Shown here one piece after another: positions 22,985 to 38,959 of a stretch of DNA of 64,000 nt (its first letter is position 1; each line of letters starts with the position of its first letter). The DNA lies in contig CM043966.1 in NCBI GenBank assembly GCA_014529385.2, positions 104,357,087 through 104,421,086 of the forward strand, in the 5' to 3' direction. The translations under genes and the position numbers were made by a program. A model generated the notes under the pieces. That model did not search any database and was not told where the DNA came from. It was given only the letters and a program-made list of their open reading frames with translations. The stretch comes from Adiantum capillus-veneris (Eukaryota; Streptophyta; Polypodiopsida; Polypodiales; Pteridaceae).

Positions 22985-23202
22985 GTCATGACCTGTTAGA
23001 AAAAGGTTGTTCTTGGTAAGGCTTTTCTTGATATGTATGCCAAATACAAAAGCAGAAAAAGTTTTTAATGAGCTTTTTGTGAGAAACGTCGTCTCTTGCA
23101 GTATGTTGATTGTAGGATATACCTAGCATGGTTGTGGAAAGGAAGTGAGGGCTCCTCGCCATACAGAGTCTCTTGGAATGCTCTTTGAGAATGCAAGGAT
23201 AA
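22985..23202 (+). pseudogene. PPR-type relic after copy A
   Basis: In plus frames, ERIHDESASHDLLEKGC ends copy A and is followed after a frame change by LGKAFLDMYAK (near 23013-23045), the classic PPR phrase LG.ALLDMYAKCG. Stops follow. The same phrase, better preserved, occurs after copy B at 29570. Confidence 0.6.
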
Positions 23203-23500
23203 AAACTTGTCAAGCTACCTTCTCTGATACATCAACAGAGGAATTCCATGAATATGACCATGTGGATCTTTGCATGATCGACTTTTGGAGCAGATTTCAG
23301 CCGGTATAAAAAAGAGATGCTCTCCTAGCGTTTTTAGACAGATAAGGGGCGTTAGAATGAGTAGCTACCCAACTTTTTTTGCATCAGCATAGCCAACGTT
23401 TTTTCACCGACTCGCTCGCGTTATGCTGGCTATTGGAGATCAGCCCTGTTGCTTGGCAATCACAGCATATTAGCCCAATGTTTTTTCTTCAAATTAACCT
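23203..23500 (+). repeat. Duplicated TATA-containing segment, copy B (left half)
   Basis: It matches copy A from 22428 with a TATA box at 23305-23310. It stops at 23500, where the short-LTR element begins; the right half resumes at 29072. Confidence 0.85.
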
Positions 23501-23631
23501 TGTCAGGCCAAGGGCAGGGCCAAGGGCCAGGACGGACATGCGGTCAAGGGGCGCAATATTTAGAGGCTAGGAGTCTATATATGGCACGGTTGGGTGGAGA
23601 GTTGCATGGTCCAGTCCCCCGCAGCCTTACA
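23501..23631 (+). repeat. Left 131-bp LTR with TATA motif
   Basis: It contains CAAGGGCCAGGACGG and a TATATATGG box near 23575 that could start the element transcript. It differs from the right LTR at three sites (near 23506, 23555 and 23564). Confidence 0.95.
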
Positions 23632-23632
23632 T

Positions 23633-23648
23633 TGGTATCAAAGCAAGG
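23633..23648 (+). other. Primer binding site (initiator tRNA-Met-like)
   Basis: TGGTATCAAAGCAAGG starts one base after the LTR. Eleven of the first 12 bases match the plant initiator-Met primer site. Confidence 0.8.
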
Positions 23649-23693
23649 TGGAGAGGAGGAGGCAGCAGGGAGCTATGGAGGAGAGAAGCATGG

Positions 23694-28926
<5,233 letters not shown>

Positions 28927-28938
28927 CAAGGAAGGAGT
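28927..28938 (+). other. Polypurine tract of the short-LTR element
   Basis: CAAGGAAGGAGT lies two bases before the right LTR, in the expected position. Confidence 0.6.
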
Positions 28939-28940
28939 AC

Positions 28941-29071
28941 TGTCAAGCCAAGGGCAGGGCCAAGGGCCAGGACGGACATGCGGTCAAGGGGCGCTATATT
29001 TAGGGGCTAGGAGTCTATATATGGCACGGTTGGGTGGAGAGTTGCATGGTCCAGTCCCCCGCAGCCTTACA
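28941..29071 (+). repeat. Right 131-bp LTR
   Basis: 128 of 131 positions are identical to the left LTR, with the same TG and CA ends. Confidence 0.95.
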
Positions 29072-29340
29072 AGCCTATTCTCTCAGCCTGCACAACACAT
29101 CAGCCATCGATCTCAGTTTTCAGCCCATTCCCCGTCGACGGAACGGCTCGTAACTGCCTTCGGAATCATCCCGTTGCGGTCCGGTGCTTCGGTAGCCCGT
29201 TGCACTTCTCCTCGGCCATTTTCTTGCCGACATCGATTGCTCGATTGCTGTCCATCATCAGCAACACCAAGATCTGCATTTTGAGTCCTTCATTCCTCTT
29301 GCATCGGGTGCGCATTCTAGCCATCGATGGCCATCGGCAA
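29072..29340 (+). repeat. Duplicated TATA-containing segment, copy B (right half)
   Basis: It resumes at AGCCTATTCTCTCAGCCTGC, matching AGCCTAATATGCTCTCAGCC in copy A. Compared with copy A it carries about 75 extra bases (29141-29216) of GC-rich sequence. Confidence 0.85.
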
Positions 29341-29539
29341 TCCCCCATCGAGAAGGATTCAAAGGTGCATCAAATCAGCCCAAGAGGTGCTTCATACCAA
29401 AGAGTCCCCGCCGCGGGGACGTTCCCCATTTGAGTTATTAGAGTTTTCCATGATCTGCAAATCCTCCCATCATTGCAGCAGAGCGTCACAATTTGCAGCA
29501 GTTCGTTGCATGTCATCTCTTGGAATGCGATGAGATTTC

Positions 29540-29660
29540 GAGCCAGGGGCTATTGAGAGGAGATATTGTGCTTGGCAGTTCTTTGGTCGATATGTATGCC
29601 AAATGTGGTGCGCTGCTTGAGGAGCTTCTGCCTAAAATTTTGCCTCTTGGAGTCCACTAA
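29540..29660 (+). pseudogene. PPR-type relic after copy B
   Basis: One plus frame reads GDIVLGSSLVDMYAKCGALL (about 29553-29612), a near-perfect plant PPR phrase (DI.LG.ALVDMYAKCG), then degenerates to a stop. Only about one repeat is left. Its position matches the relic at 22985-23202 after copy A. Confidence 0.75.
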
Positions 29661-30197
29661 ATATTGTAATCAATCTTTTTATTCCACTGTTCTTCATGCA
29701 TCCCATTCAAACCTCTGACAATCCTAACTCTCTCGTGTTTCATTGCAAACAGATCAAGAGAAGCTTGAACACATCTCCTCTACATTTGCAACGACGACAT
29801 ATTACAGCGTGCGATGAGTAAGAAGTGCCACATTCTGGTCTTGAACGTTGAGAACACAGTAAAAAAGAACACACCGAAAATTGCATGTTGCCGTGGGAAT
29901 GGCACGTTCCCTCGTATTATAAAAATTGGGGAGGACTGTGCAAACTCCCCCGTGCAAGGACACTAGCACGTTTTCTTTTTTCTCTATAACATAAAAAATG
30001 AAAGAACACATACAAATAATGAGATTACTCTCAAAACCTTTAACATCGTGCTATTACTTTTCTAACGCTTCGTACTTATTCTTTGCAAGGGACATTGGGA
30101 AAATCAACTATCTCTTGCCTCTTTCTAGCTCAAAAACCCACAGCAGCACAATCCAACACCAAGTACATGGTTGTTTCAAATGCTTGCATTGTTCGTT

Positions 30198-30199
<2 letters not shown>

Positions 30200-30229
<30 letters not shown>
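30200..30229. repeat. (CT)15 run upstream of DVR
   Basis: A perfect CT run ending about 270 bp before the DVR start codon. CT-rich stretches are common near plant transcription starts; a role here is not shown. Confidence 0.9.
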
Positions 30230-30232
<3 letters not shown>

Positions 30233-30499
30233 TTTCACTTCTATGTTCTTGTTTACCAATGTATACTCTTGTTCAATGCTTGCTCTCAATTCAAAGGGAA
30301 GCTCTCTCTCTAAGTGCAATCACTTTGAAGGCTTGTACCGTTCCACCAGTTCGTTATCCACTTGCCAGTATAGCGAGTCACTTTGGCAATTATTTGAGTG
30401 GTATTTTGAGAACTTCCTTTAATCTCAATGGCATTTTGGTAATTTTTTAATGTTAGAATGATGTGATTCAAAGCTATCGTGGGATTCGTTGTCGTAGCG

Positions 30500-31795
30500 A
30501 TGGCGCCCGTGCTTAATGTGCCATCCGTGGCCTGCATCAATTCTACTGGCTACATCACTCGCCTTTTCCCTTCCATGCGCGCTTCCTCTTCATCAGGTGC
30601 CCTTCTTCAATCAGAGCTCCTCAGCTCTTCTATTGGCTCCTCCATAAGCTTCCCACTGGGCGCCATAGCCAGAAGAAGTAAGGTCTGCAGTCCACCGCTC
30701 GCCATCCAACGAAATGCAAGGACTAGTCGCATTCTGTGTATGGTGCTGCCGTCTGGGAAGCCCTCTGATATCAATGTGCTCATTGTTGGCGCCACGGGCT
30801 ACATTGGCAAGTTTGTCGTGAAGGAGATGGTGCAGCGAGGGTTCAATGTTGTTGCTGTGACAAGAGAGAAAAGCGGAATTGGTGGTAAATCAGGCAAAGA
30901 GGAGACTGCCAATCAGCTTCCAGGTGCACAGGTTTGTTTTGCTGATGTTACTGATCTTTCCTCCTTGAATGATGCCCTACATGCTGCACGCGACACAATC
31001 AGTGGCCCCTTCCATGTGGTCATCTCATGCCTTGCCAGCAGGACCGGAGGTGTGAAAGACTCTTGGAAGATAGACTATGAAGCCACCATGAATGGCTTAA
31101 CTGTTGGCCAAAAGGTGGGTGCCTCCCATTTTGTGCTGCTTTCGGCTATCTGTGTGCAAAAGCCTTTGCTTCAATTTCAAAAAGCCAAGCTCAAATTGGA
31201 AGCTGAGCTTCAGAAGCTGAGTGATGAAGATGGTAGTTTTACATACAGTATTGTCAGGCCAACTGCTTTTTTCAAGAGCTTGGGTGGGCAAGTTCAAACT
31301 GTGAAGAGTGGTCAGCCATACATAATGTTTGGAGATGGTGCTCTTTGTGCGTGCAAGCCCATTAGTGAAGCAGACCTAGCATCATTTATTGCTGAATGTG
31401 TCTCTGATCCTGAAAAAGTGAACAAAATCCTTCCTATTGGAGGACCAGGAGAGGCCCTCACACCTCGTCAGCAAGGAGAAATGCTTTTTCGCATATTGGG
31501 CAAAGAGCCCAAGTTCTTGCAGGTTCCAATCCAAATCATGGATTTTGCAATTGGGCTGCTCGATTTCCTTGTTAAGCTCTTCCCATCTTTAGAGGACCCG
31601 GCAGAATTTGGCAAGATTGGAAGATATTATGCAGCTGAAAGCATGCTTGTGTATGACCCTGAGACGGGCAAATATGATGCTGATGCAACTCCAAGTTATG
31701 GCAAGGATACATTGGAGGCGTTTTTTGAGAAGGTAGTGAAGGAGGGTATGGCAGGGCAAGAGCTTGGTGATCAGGCTGTATTCAAGGGCTCATAA
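30500..31795 (+). CDS. DVR: Divinyl chlorophyllide a 8-vinyl-reductase, chloroplast
   Basis: DVR uses NADPH to reduce the C8 vinyl group of divinyl chlorophyll(ide) precursors to ethyl, a late step of chlorophyll synthesis in the chloroplast. The frame is uninterrupted over 431 codons from the ATG at 30500; the family is about 415-430 residues and the gene is also intronless in Arabidopsis. A GTG seven codons upstream is in frame but is not a plausible plant start. Residues 1 to about 80 are Ser/Arg-rich and poor in acids, like a transit peptide. A Rossmann nucleotide-binding motif VGATGYIG lies at about 96-103, then REKSGIGGK, the [20 protein letters not shown] block near 173-193, [18 protein letters not shown] near 211-228, [17 protein letters not shown] near 249-265, [17 protein letters not shown] near 277-293 and the tail [10 protein letters not shown]...[10 protein letters not shown]. 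All these blocks are family hallmarks. No break is seen, so the gene is probably functional. It stands alone between repeats. Confidence 0.97.
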   Translation: MAPVLNVPSVACINSTGYITRLFPSMRASSSSGALLQSELLSSSIGSSISFPLGAIARRSKVCSPPLAIQRNARTSRILCMVLPSGKPSDINVLIVGATGYIGKFVVKEMVQRGFNVVAVTREKSGIGGKSGKEETANQLPGAQVCFADVTDLSSLNDALHAARDTISGPFHVVISCLASRTGGVKDSWKIDYEATMNGLTVGQKVGASHFVLLSAICVQKPLLQFQKAKLKLEAELQKLSDEDGSFTYSIVRPTAFFKSLGGQVQTVKSGQPYIMFGDGALCACKPISEADLASFIAECVSDPEKVNKILPIGGPGEALTPRQQGEMLFRILGKEPKFLQVPIQIMDFAIGLLDFLVKLFPSLEDPAEFGKIGRYYAAESMLVYDPETGKYDADATPSYGKDTLEAFFEKVVKEGMAGQELGDQAVFKGS

Positions 31796-34570
31796 TCAAG
31801 AAGAGTGTGGAAACAGGTCTCGTTTGGGTCAGCTTGCACATGCAGCTCGAATTGTTGTCAGAGATCACTGAAAAGAGGGATTAAAGCTTAAAGAGAGAAA
31901 AAGTATCTGTGAAGGCTTCTCCAGATGCGTATTTCTTGCAGTGTTCCACCTCAAGCTGGATCTTCAACAAGCATAACGTGTCTCCCTGTTGTTTCGTCCA
32001 CCATATGTGACAACTCAAGTAGGTGAATCTGCATTCATCTTACAAGGTTCCACCCAATTCTTCTGATTCTCATCGAACATTCTGTATGGTGAAGAGTTTT
32101 TTTATGCATTTGGCCTGAATGCTGTTGTTACAGTTGCCTTTTGTACCACATCATTTTTCCGCTTGATCGTTGTTGTTGTAACAGTAAGAAATGGTTTATA
32201 GTTGCTTTTTATACTACACCATTTACATATATCTGCAATGTTTCTGAGTGCAATCTATCAAAGCTACTGCTTGATGTTGTGTGATCACCTTCAAGAATCC
32301 AGCTGAGAGGCTGATAAGGTTATATGTGCATTTTATTTGGTAACTTCAATGAGAGATCCATGTTGAACGGATGTCAATCTTGTCAAGAGTGCAAAGAACT
32401 CAGGGCATGCTTGTGTACATACAATGTTGAAGGTTACATCGGCTTGTAGAAAAGCCACAGCTGCAATTGAACTGGTCTTTACAAGGGTGAAGGGTTGGTA
32501 TAGTCAAGTAAGTGTGTCATCATGTGGATGTTTAGGTAGGGAGCACTACTCCAGAGCCAAACTTTTTTTGTAGTATCAAGCAGATATCAATCATTGTAAT
32601 TTTTCCAAGGATGATTTAGAGACGAGGTCTGCCGTCTCTCTCTTCCGCAAATTGTCACGGCGATATGTACTGTTTGACCATGCTGTCTGGCTTTTTTCAA
32701 AACTGGGGCACATTGTCTCGGGTCTTGCGTGCAGTAGCTCACTGCCTGCAGCCCAGGATGAGGGTTCCAGGACTTGGAACATCGAAGCAGGAAAACACAG
32801 TTTTCCAGTGTAGATTAATTTACATATTACAGTTTGTTGAGTGTGAGTTCTCAAGTTGTTTGTGAATGTATGTTTATTAGCTTGCTGATGCGATAGCAAT
32901 AGGGCCATTGTTGTGCTCTTGATGTGCACATTGGTTTGACGGCATGTGGACATGCTACTATGTGTCCACAACTGAGAGCCAAACCTTTGACTATGGAAGC
33001 CTAGGGGATTTTGTATTGGCACCTTTGTGAGGGTGTATGGAGGACTTGCATGTCTGGGCAGTTCCATTAGATCAGTAGGCTCTTGTATAACTGATTGCAC
33101 AAGGTGCAATCAGGCAACGAGTGGGTCATCTGGTGAGGGACCACCCTAGAGGGCGACGGCAGAGACATTGGTCGCAGGAGGGCACGGCCCTTCCAGCCGC
33201 AACAGACCCGCAGAGTTCTGCCTAGAGGCAGGGAGCATCCCCAAGATAGACCTGATGTGAGGTGATCAGACCAAGATCAAGAGGCTGATCCAGAGTAGCT
33301 GGACAGGCAGGTAGAGCATGAGGATCAATTGTCTGAAGCATTTCTGGATCAGCCTGAGGTGCCCCAGGAGAGGTCAGTTCAACAGCCTGTTGACTCCTTG
33401 GAGATTCAATTACAGGTGCCTCTCACAATAGACACCGTTGGAAGAGCAGGATATTGAGTTTCCTCCTTTAGCTGATGAGTTTGATTATTCAGTAGGGTTT
33501 GCTTCACTGTCAAATGTTCCATTATCCATGTGGTTGCCAACGTATTTCTATGCTCATGGTCCGTGGAGATTTCCAAATACACCCCTGCGGGATGGAACAC
33601 AATGTGTTGATATTTTCATCTTGCAGGTTTCTTTAGGGCATTCGACTTTTCTTGACTGAGAGTCTCTTTGATTAGATTCAAATTGCAGATGCATCATGAG
33701 TTCTCTTGGACAGAGGAGGCTGTCTATGATACCTTACAGGAGTAGACTCCATGCACATTGCACTTGAGCCACGTGGACAAGCTATTGCTACAGGTTAGCA
33801 TCAATCTTAGTCAGCTTAGGATCTAGCTTGGTCTTCTGTGAGCCTCTAGAAGGATGTGCGTGATTAGGCAGGTCATAGTTGCATACCCTCACTTGCATAG
33901 TACAATCATATAGGCTTTGACATGACATTTATAAAAAGTAGGTAGGGCAAATTGCTAAAAAACGTATAAAAGAGTCACTTGACCTTCATTTTTCAGATAG
34001 ATCAAAACTTAGTACCCATAGGGGCATCCAGCACCCATAGTACCTCAGAACCTAGCGTTTCCATCGCTAGCACGCACCCCAACATCATCAGTGTTTTGCA
34101 TGAGTTCAGCCCGGTGTTTTTGCCTCTTAGCATAAACTATCTTTGCATACACTGACTGTTAGTGCCGACGCACTAGGAACAACACATCTAGCACATGTAC
34201 CAATCGACAGTCACATCAGAAGACGTCACAGGACATCACATGACAAATCACATTCAAAAATTCATTCCAAATCTCAGACCATGATTAATCGGCAACGTAT
34301 TTAGCAATCGCATCTAGATCCAATCGGGACCTCATAGATGCCCAATTAACTAATCCATATTGCAATCATGTCTATAGTGATTTATGAGACTGAAATGCTG
34401 CAATCATTTTGTCTATCAGTTCCTGCACTTAAACAAGTCAAGTACAAATCAATATCATTTTCATTTTCGGGAATTCCTGTTCATAAAGTAATACAACAGA
34501 ATACTGTCAGCTCGGTAGTATCCCTGAAACCCAAAGGGACATTTGTGACTCTATATCAAAATATCGGGGC
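31796..34570. other. DVR 3' flank and non-coding sequence
   Basis: The first few hundred bases are the probable 3' UTR and terminator region of DVR; no clear AATAAA signal could be fixed. Farther on, 33130-33700 holds short frames rich in Pro, Gln and Glu (for example EEQDIEFPPLADEFDY near 33440) that look like a decayed coding fragment of unknown origin. No other feature is supported. Confidence 0.4.
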
Positions 34571-34576
34571 AATCTC

Positions 34577-34627
34577 TCAACAAAGGAGTGGAGTGACTCC
34601 CCTCTTGTGCATGTGAGAGTGCGTGTC

Positions 34628-34675
<48 letters not shown>

Positions 34676-35224
34676 CACAAACGCCAGAGATGGTGAAGAG
34701 GAGGCGATCAGCCCTCCACTGACTACCAAAGTAGAAGACCCAATATGATCAGATGTGTGATCTCTGTGAGATGAGATGTGGAAGTGGGTACCCCCCTGGC
34801 CCTGTAAATAGGTGCCCAAGGGGAGGTAGAGCAAGGCCTGATAAAGATCCCCACGACCCAACAGAAAAATGATATATGGAAATATATGAGGGCGGTCGGC
34901 CCCAAACTCGAGCGGCCGGATCAGGTACAACCTAGATTATGGGTGGCCAACCCAAAGACATACTAGTCGTACAAGTATGTCCTAGACCTGTGAAGCAGCA
35001 GAGTGGTGTAAGTCTAACACCCCTCTCATCACCTGATGCTGAACAAACCGCGTGAAGACGAAGATGTGAGGCAAATGATGAAGACGTTTGCTGCGATGTC
35101 CACTGAAGGACAATACTCCGGGAAACTCCGCGAGTTGAGCAGCAATCTGGGGTGTTCCAACCTCCGAGAGATCTCCGTGGAAAGATGCCATCACTAGTAG
35201 TGTAGGAGTGGTGTAAGTCTAACA
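34577..35224 (-). repeat. Possible LTR next to gypsy remnant
   Basis: GAGTGGTGTAAGTCTAACA ends at 35013 and again near 35224, about 210 bp apart. Reverse-complemented, both begin TGTTAGACTTACACCACTC, an LTR-like TG start directed into the downstream side of the gypsy remnant at 35283-36400. A (GA) run lies at 34632-34671. The far end and target duplication are not identified. Confidence 0.3.
34632..34671. repeat. (GA)20 microsatellite
   Basis: A perfect GA run of about 40 bp. Confidence 0.95.
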
Positions 35225-35282
35225 GTGCATACCCGCTGCACTAGATTCGCCCATGCTGAAATCAGGGTTCTATCAGAGTAGA

Positions 35283-36400
35283 CTATGCTAAACCGAATGC
35301 TTCAAGGTAAAGGTTCACAATCTGAGAAGTATCTTCTAGGTCCTCCTCCATCCACTTCGCATCCAATGCGGGATAGTTCTGGAATTTAACCAAGAACCGC
35401 CTTATCACTTTACCTTTAATCTTTCTATCTTTATGTGCCAGTATCTGTTCTTGAATGAGTATCTCCTCGCTTTCCTCCACTTCGGGTTGCTCATCGGGCT
35501 CCCCATCATCGGGCACATCGCCTTTAAAAGGCTTCAAGAGACTCACATGAAAAGCATTATGAATTCTCCAAGTATTGGGCAGCTTCAATCTAAAGGAGAC
35601 ATCATTTATCTTTTCTTTTATCTGGAAAGTCCATAGTGTCTTATGCTAAGCTTTGGAAAAAGGCGCTCCTTTCCCTTTTTCTTTCTCAGGCGTGCCTTCT
35701 CAAAACGTAAGAGTACCCAATATTCCTCCTTCAATTTCAAATTGCGATGGTGTCGATTTGTTGCCTTTTTGTGTCTTTCCTGAGATTTCTCTAAAGCCTC
35801 CCGGACCTTGGCAAAAGCAACGTCCAAGTCCCTAGTGTACTGTCGGCTTCAAAAATCTCACCTTTCGTGCTTAGGAAGGGTGGAACCTCCGTAGCACCTT
35901 TAATAATCTCAAATGGCACCTTCTCTGTCGAAGAGTGAATTGTGTTATTGTAGGCAAATTCCACTAAAGGTAAAAACTTTTCCCATCGAGTCTTCTGATC
36001 CAAAATGTAAGACTTAAATCGGCCTTCTTGCATTAAGATCGCACCCAGACTACGACCACAAGCATCACAATGTACTTCGAATGACTTCTGCAAATCTGGC
36101 AAAGTCAAAACTGGTCCTATAGTCAATTTCTCTTTCAATGTCTGAAAGGCAGTCACCTCTGTGGGTCCCCACGAGAAAGGGACTCCTTTCTGTGTCAAAA
36201 TATGCAAAGGGGAAGCAACCTCTACAAACTTTCTAATGAACCACCGGTAGTAAGAACATAAGCCCAAGAAGCTTCTAACTTCATGGGACATTCTTCAATT
36301 CGGGCCAATCACGTATAGTCTCAATCTTGGCCGGCTCCATCTCCACTCTTGCTGAGACGATGTGTCCCAAAAAGTGTATCTCTGATAAGAAAAAGTGTCT
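35283..36400 (-). pseudogene. Ty3/gypsy pol remnant, RNase H fused to integrase
   Basis: On the minus strand, a reverse-transcriptase tail (FLGH-like block, then EVRSFLGLCSYYRWFI) leads to RNase H (FEVHCDACGRSLGAILMQEG). It jumps directly to the integrase phrase RWEKFLPLVEFAYNNTIHSS, omitting the rest of RNase H and the first part of integrase. A frameshift near 35850 follows, then the integrase tail at 35618-35827, and finally a chromodomain-type end (35283-35588: RRFLVKFQNYPALDAKW, matching the LVKW.G....TWE pattern). A chromodomain identifies a chromovirus-type gypsy element. Gag, protease and most of reverse transcriptase are missing to the right. Confidence 0.85.
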
Positions 36401-36418
36401 CAAAAAGTGTATCTCTGA
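36363..36418 (-). repeat. Short tandem duplication at the gypsy remnant's edge
   Basis: AAAAAGTGTATCTCTGA occurs at about 36370 and 36400 (about 30 bp apart), exactly where the reverse-transcriptase reading ends. It may mark the rearrangement that truncated the element. Confidence 0.6.
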
Positions 36419-37154
36419 AAAGTTTCTTTGGCTTTGGATGAAGTTATGCTGGGATGGTCAACTCTCGCATAAACACTTGTGCCACCATCAAGCATAAGGT
36501 CAGGAAAGAGACTCTTAGGATGGAATGTTGCAACAGCGCGCCAACCAAAAAGAGAGAGTGTTGAGGTTTCTTCAACTATCATGCACTTAAGTGTTGCTTG
36601 ATTGAAATGTCCACCCAAAGAATGCTACAAGAGGTATCTCCTCCCAAAATCATTGATGCTTTTAATAAGAGACTCGTTTTTCACTCTGTTTCTTGTCGCG
36701 AGTGATGCACTATTCAAGATAGAATATTTGTATACTCAAAAAAGGATACTAGAGCTCAAACATGATCTACAAGAGGCAACTACCACTCCCTTGGATCGCA
36801 ATAAAGCAGAGATGTCGATCTCTTCTTCCATATCCATAACCGCCACAATAAACTTCCTTTGCATGGAAAAAGGGGTCAACGTCGTGTCTCTTCCCCTTGG
36901 CAAGAATGACTCTGACCAGCTTCCAAGTGGAATGTGCTAATACTAGCGACCTTGGATCTCCTCATTGAGTATAATACAGATATGGCTAGATCTGTCCAGC
37001 TAGTGAGCCACACTAAGAGGTAATTGGAGGTGCTTAACTAGGATGGGAGTCCCCTCCTCGCAAGAGTAAGCCCACCCACACATTCTCTGGCATAGTCTCA
37101 ACCCCTCTCTAAGTACCTAGTCCCACTACACATGTAGAGACGCTCTATCTCAAC

Positions 37155-37380
37155 TATCTTTTACCTCACTCTACCAATATCATACAATTTTTCAAATATG
37201 ATGTACTAGAAAGAGTTTGGTGTTATGTGCAACAAAAGTGATTGATGGTGGTAAATGCTCAGGATGAGTGCTTAGTGTGTACTCAAGGTTTCTTTTACTG
37301 CATGAGAGGGTTCCTTTTACTTTATGTAAGAGATGTGCAATAGACTAGAGAGAGAAGAGAGAATGATATTGTGAGCATTG
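37155..37380 (-). repeat. Second copy of the LTR-like repeat of 4836-5030
   Basis: Shared words in the same order include TATGTGCAACAAAAGTGATT (TATATGCAACGAAAGTGATT in the other copy), GCTCAGGATGAG, TACTCAAGGTT, CTTTTACTT and AGAGATGTGCAA. A relation to the gypsy remnant at 35283-36400 is inferred from position. Confidence 0.65.
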
Positions 37381-37384
37381 GGAA

Positions 37385-37420
37385 GTGAATGGGGTATAGG
37401 AGGATTTCTTTATTTGGCAG
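37385..37420 (+). repeat. Terminal-inverted-repeat-like sequence of the MITE family
   Basis: AATGGGGTATAGGAGGATTT followed by CTTTATTTGGCAG closely matches the right terminal inverted repeat (reverse complement) of the insertion at 39739-40190. No second end was found nearby, so this is probably a fragment. Confidence 0.5.
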
Positions 37421-37719
37421 TTTATTTGACCTCTCTATTTGATAGTTTAATGAAATGCTTAAAGCTTAATCCAGGTTTAAAAAGCTTAGAAGAGGGAGAA
37501 AAAAGGCCTATTGTTGAGCTTTCAAAAAAAAACTATTTTTATATTTTACCTTTTAAAATAAACGATTTTTACCAAAAAGAGAACTTAATTTTATATGTTT
37601 CAAAATTTTAAATTCTTTTTTTATACTCTTCTCCTCTCTCTACATTGAAACCACTCTCTCTTTGAGATTATTAAAGAAGAAAGCGCTTTTCAACCCTCCA
37701 CCTATCAGAAAGCAAATTT

Positions 37720-37723
<4 letters not shown>

Positions 37724-37790
<67 letters not shown>

Positions 37791-37792
37791 AC
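37724..37792. repeat. Compound (CT)21(CA)13 microsatellite
   Basis: A CT run to 37766 directly followed by a CA run to 37792. Confidence 0.95.
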
Positions 37793-37884
37793 CCCAAAGT
37801 CACTTGCCTCTCCCAATCATTGAAGGGACTTTCTTTGATGCTTAGATTTGGCAAAAAGTGAAGATCTCCTAAATATGCAGATCT

Positions 37885-37886
<2 letters not shown>

Positions 37887-37925
<39 letters not shown>
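37887..37925. repeat. (CT)19 microsatellite
   Basis: A perfect run about 95 bp after the compound repeat. Confidence 0.95.
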
Positions 37926-37928
<3 letters not shown>

Positions 37929-38469
37929 CCTCCAACTTAGAGCAATGGGAGACTCTATTCTACCTATGAATTCTTTCTTTGGCACAACCATGAGCAACCA
38001 TTTGAATTTGAAGGAATCTAATCATCATTCCCTCCCTTTCTTTCCTCCACAAGATCATTCAAATTTCATATCTCTGAGTTCTATCTAGTTTTTTCCTCCA
38101 TAGCCAATACCTCTAATTGTAGATGTTGCATTGTGCATCACCATTACACATCTCTTTAATTAGTTAGATCAAGCTCACCCTAAATGTCATACAATCCCTT
38201 TTTATTTCAACACGTTACTAACAAGCCAAATCGGTATTGTCGTAATGTTGATTTGGAGTAAGAATATGTAATCGTGCGAGTTGGCACATCAAATCCTAAT
38301 GTTGCAAATTAATCACATAACATTGGGTGCAAAGCAATCAATGTATGGATTGATGGTTATATTTATCCTAGCGATTCTCTAACCAATACATCACCACCAT
38401 TGCAAAATGTCACTAAGCTATTGCGCTTTGTTTACGATGGAAAAGGTCTATTTGGCTATTGCAAGAGAT

Positions 38470-38684
38470 TCTATATTTTCTTCGATGAAATGGACACAAG
38501 AATGCAACTCTTTGTTGCATACTCTTCGTTGCAAGAGAAGTATGTCAAGGACATCCAATAAATCCAAGAGGAAACCAATGAGAAGACCACGCAGCTTAAT
38601 GAAGAAATGGTGAAGCTCAAACAGAAATTAGGCCAGCAAAAACACGAGCAAGAGCGTCGGTTGGACAACTACATTCAACTCTAG
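38470..38684 (+). pseudogene. Coiled-coil fragment of an unidentified protein
   Basis: One plus frame, broken by a single TAA near 38558, reads as a strong heptad-type coiled coil: FDEMDTRMQLF, EEMVKLKQKLGQQKHEQER, then RRLDNYIQL before a stop. It lies just before a tandem array that encodes another unidentified sequence in the same direction, so both may come from one ancestral gene. I do not recognise the family. Confidence 0.4.
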
Positions 38685-38959
38685 TACACTACATGTCGTA
38701 TGCACTGTCGAATCGATCATCTCACACACATTTCCGTTGGCTCTCACATTCAAAAACACAAGAGACAAGTGATGTCTGTGCTATCTTGAGATTGTGAATC
38801 ATGAAAGAAATGTATCCGTCAAACCGGGTATAGGTAAGAGTGCACACTTTTGATATGTATTCTATATTTTTTGCACACTACTAAAACTCTATTTCAACTT
38901 GCAGACATTTGTTGTGCATAATGATGGAAATCGATTCTAATGCTCAAACAACAAGACGT

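Noticed and set aside
30479-30499. GTG upstream of DVR as start codon
   Set aside because: Plant nuclear genes start at ATG; the ATG at 30500 gives the expected length and transit peptide.
36602-36940. 112-residue plus-strand frame
   Set aside because: No recognisable domain; it lies in degraded repeat DNA beside the gypsy remnant and an overlapping minus frame is also open.
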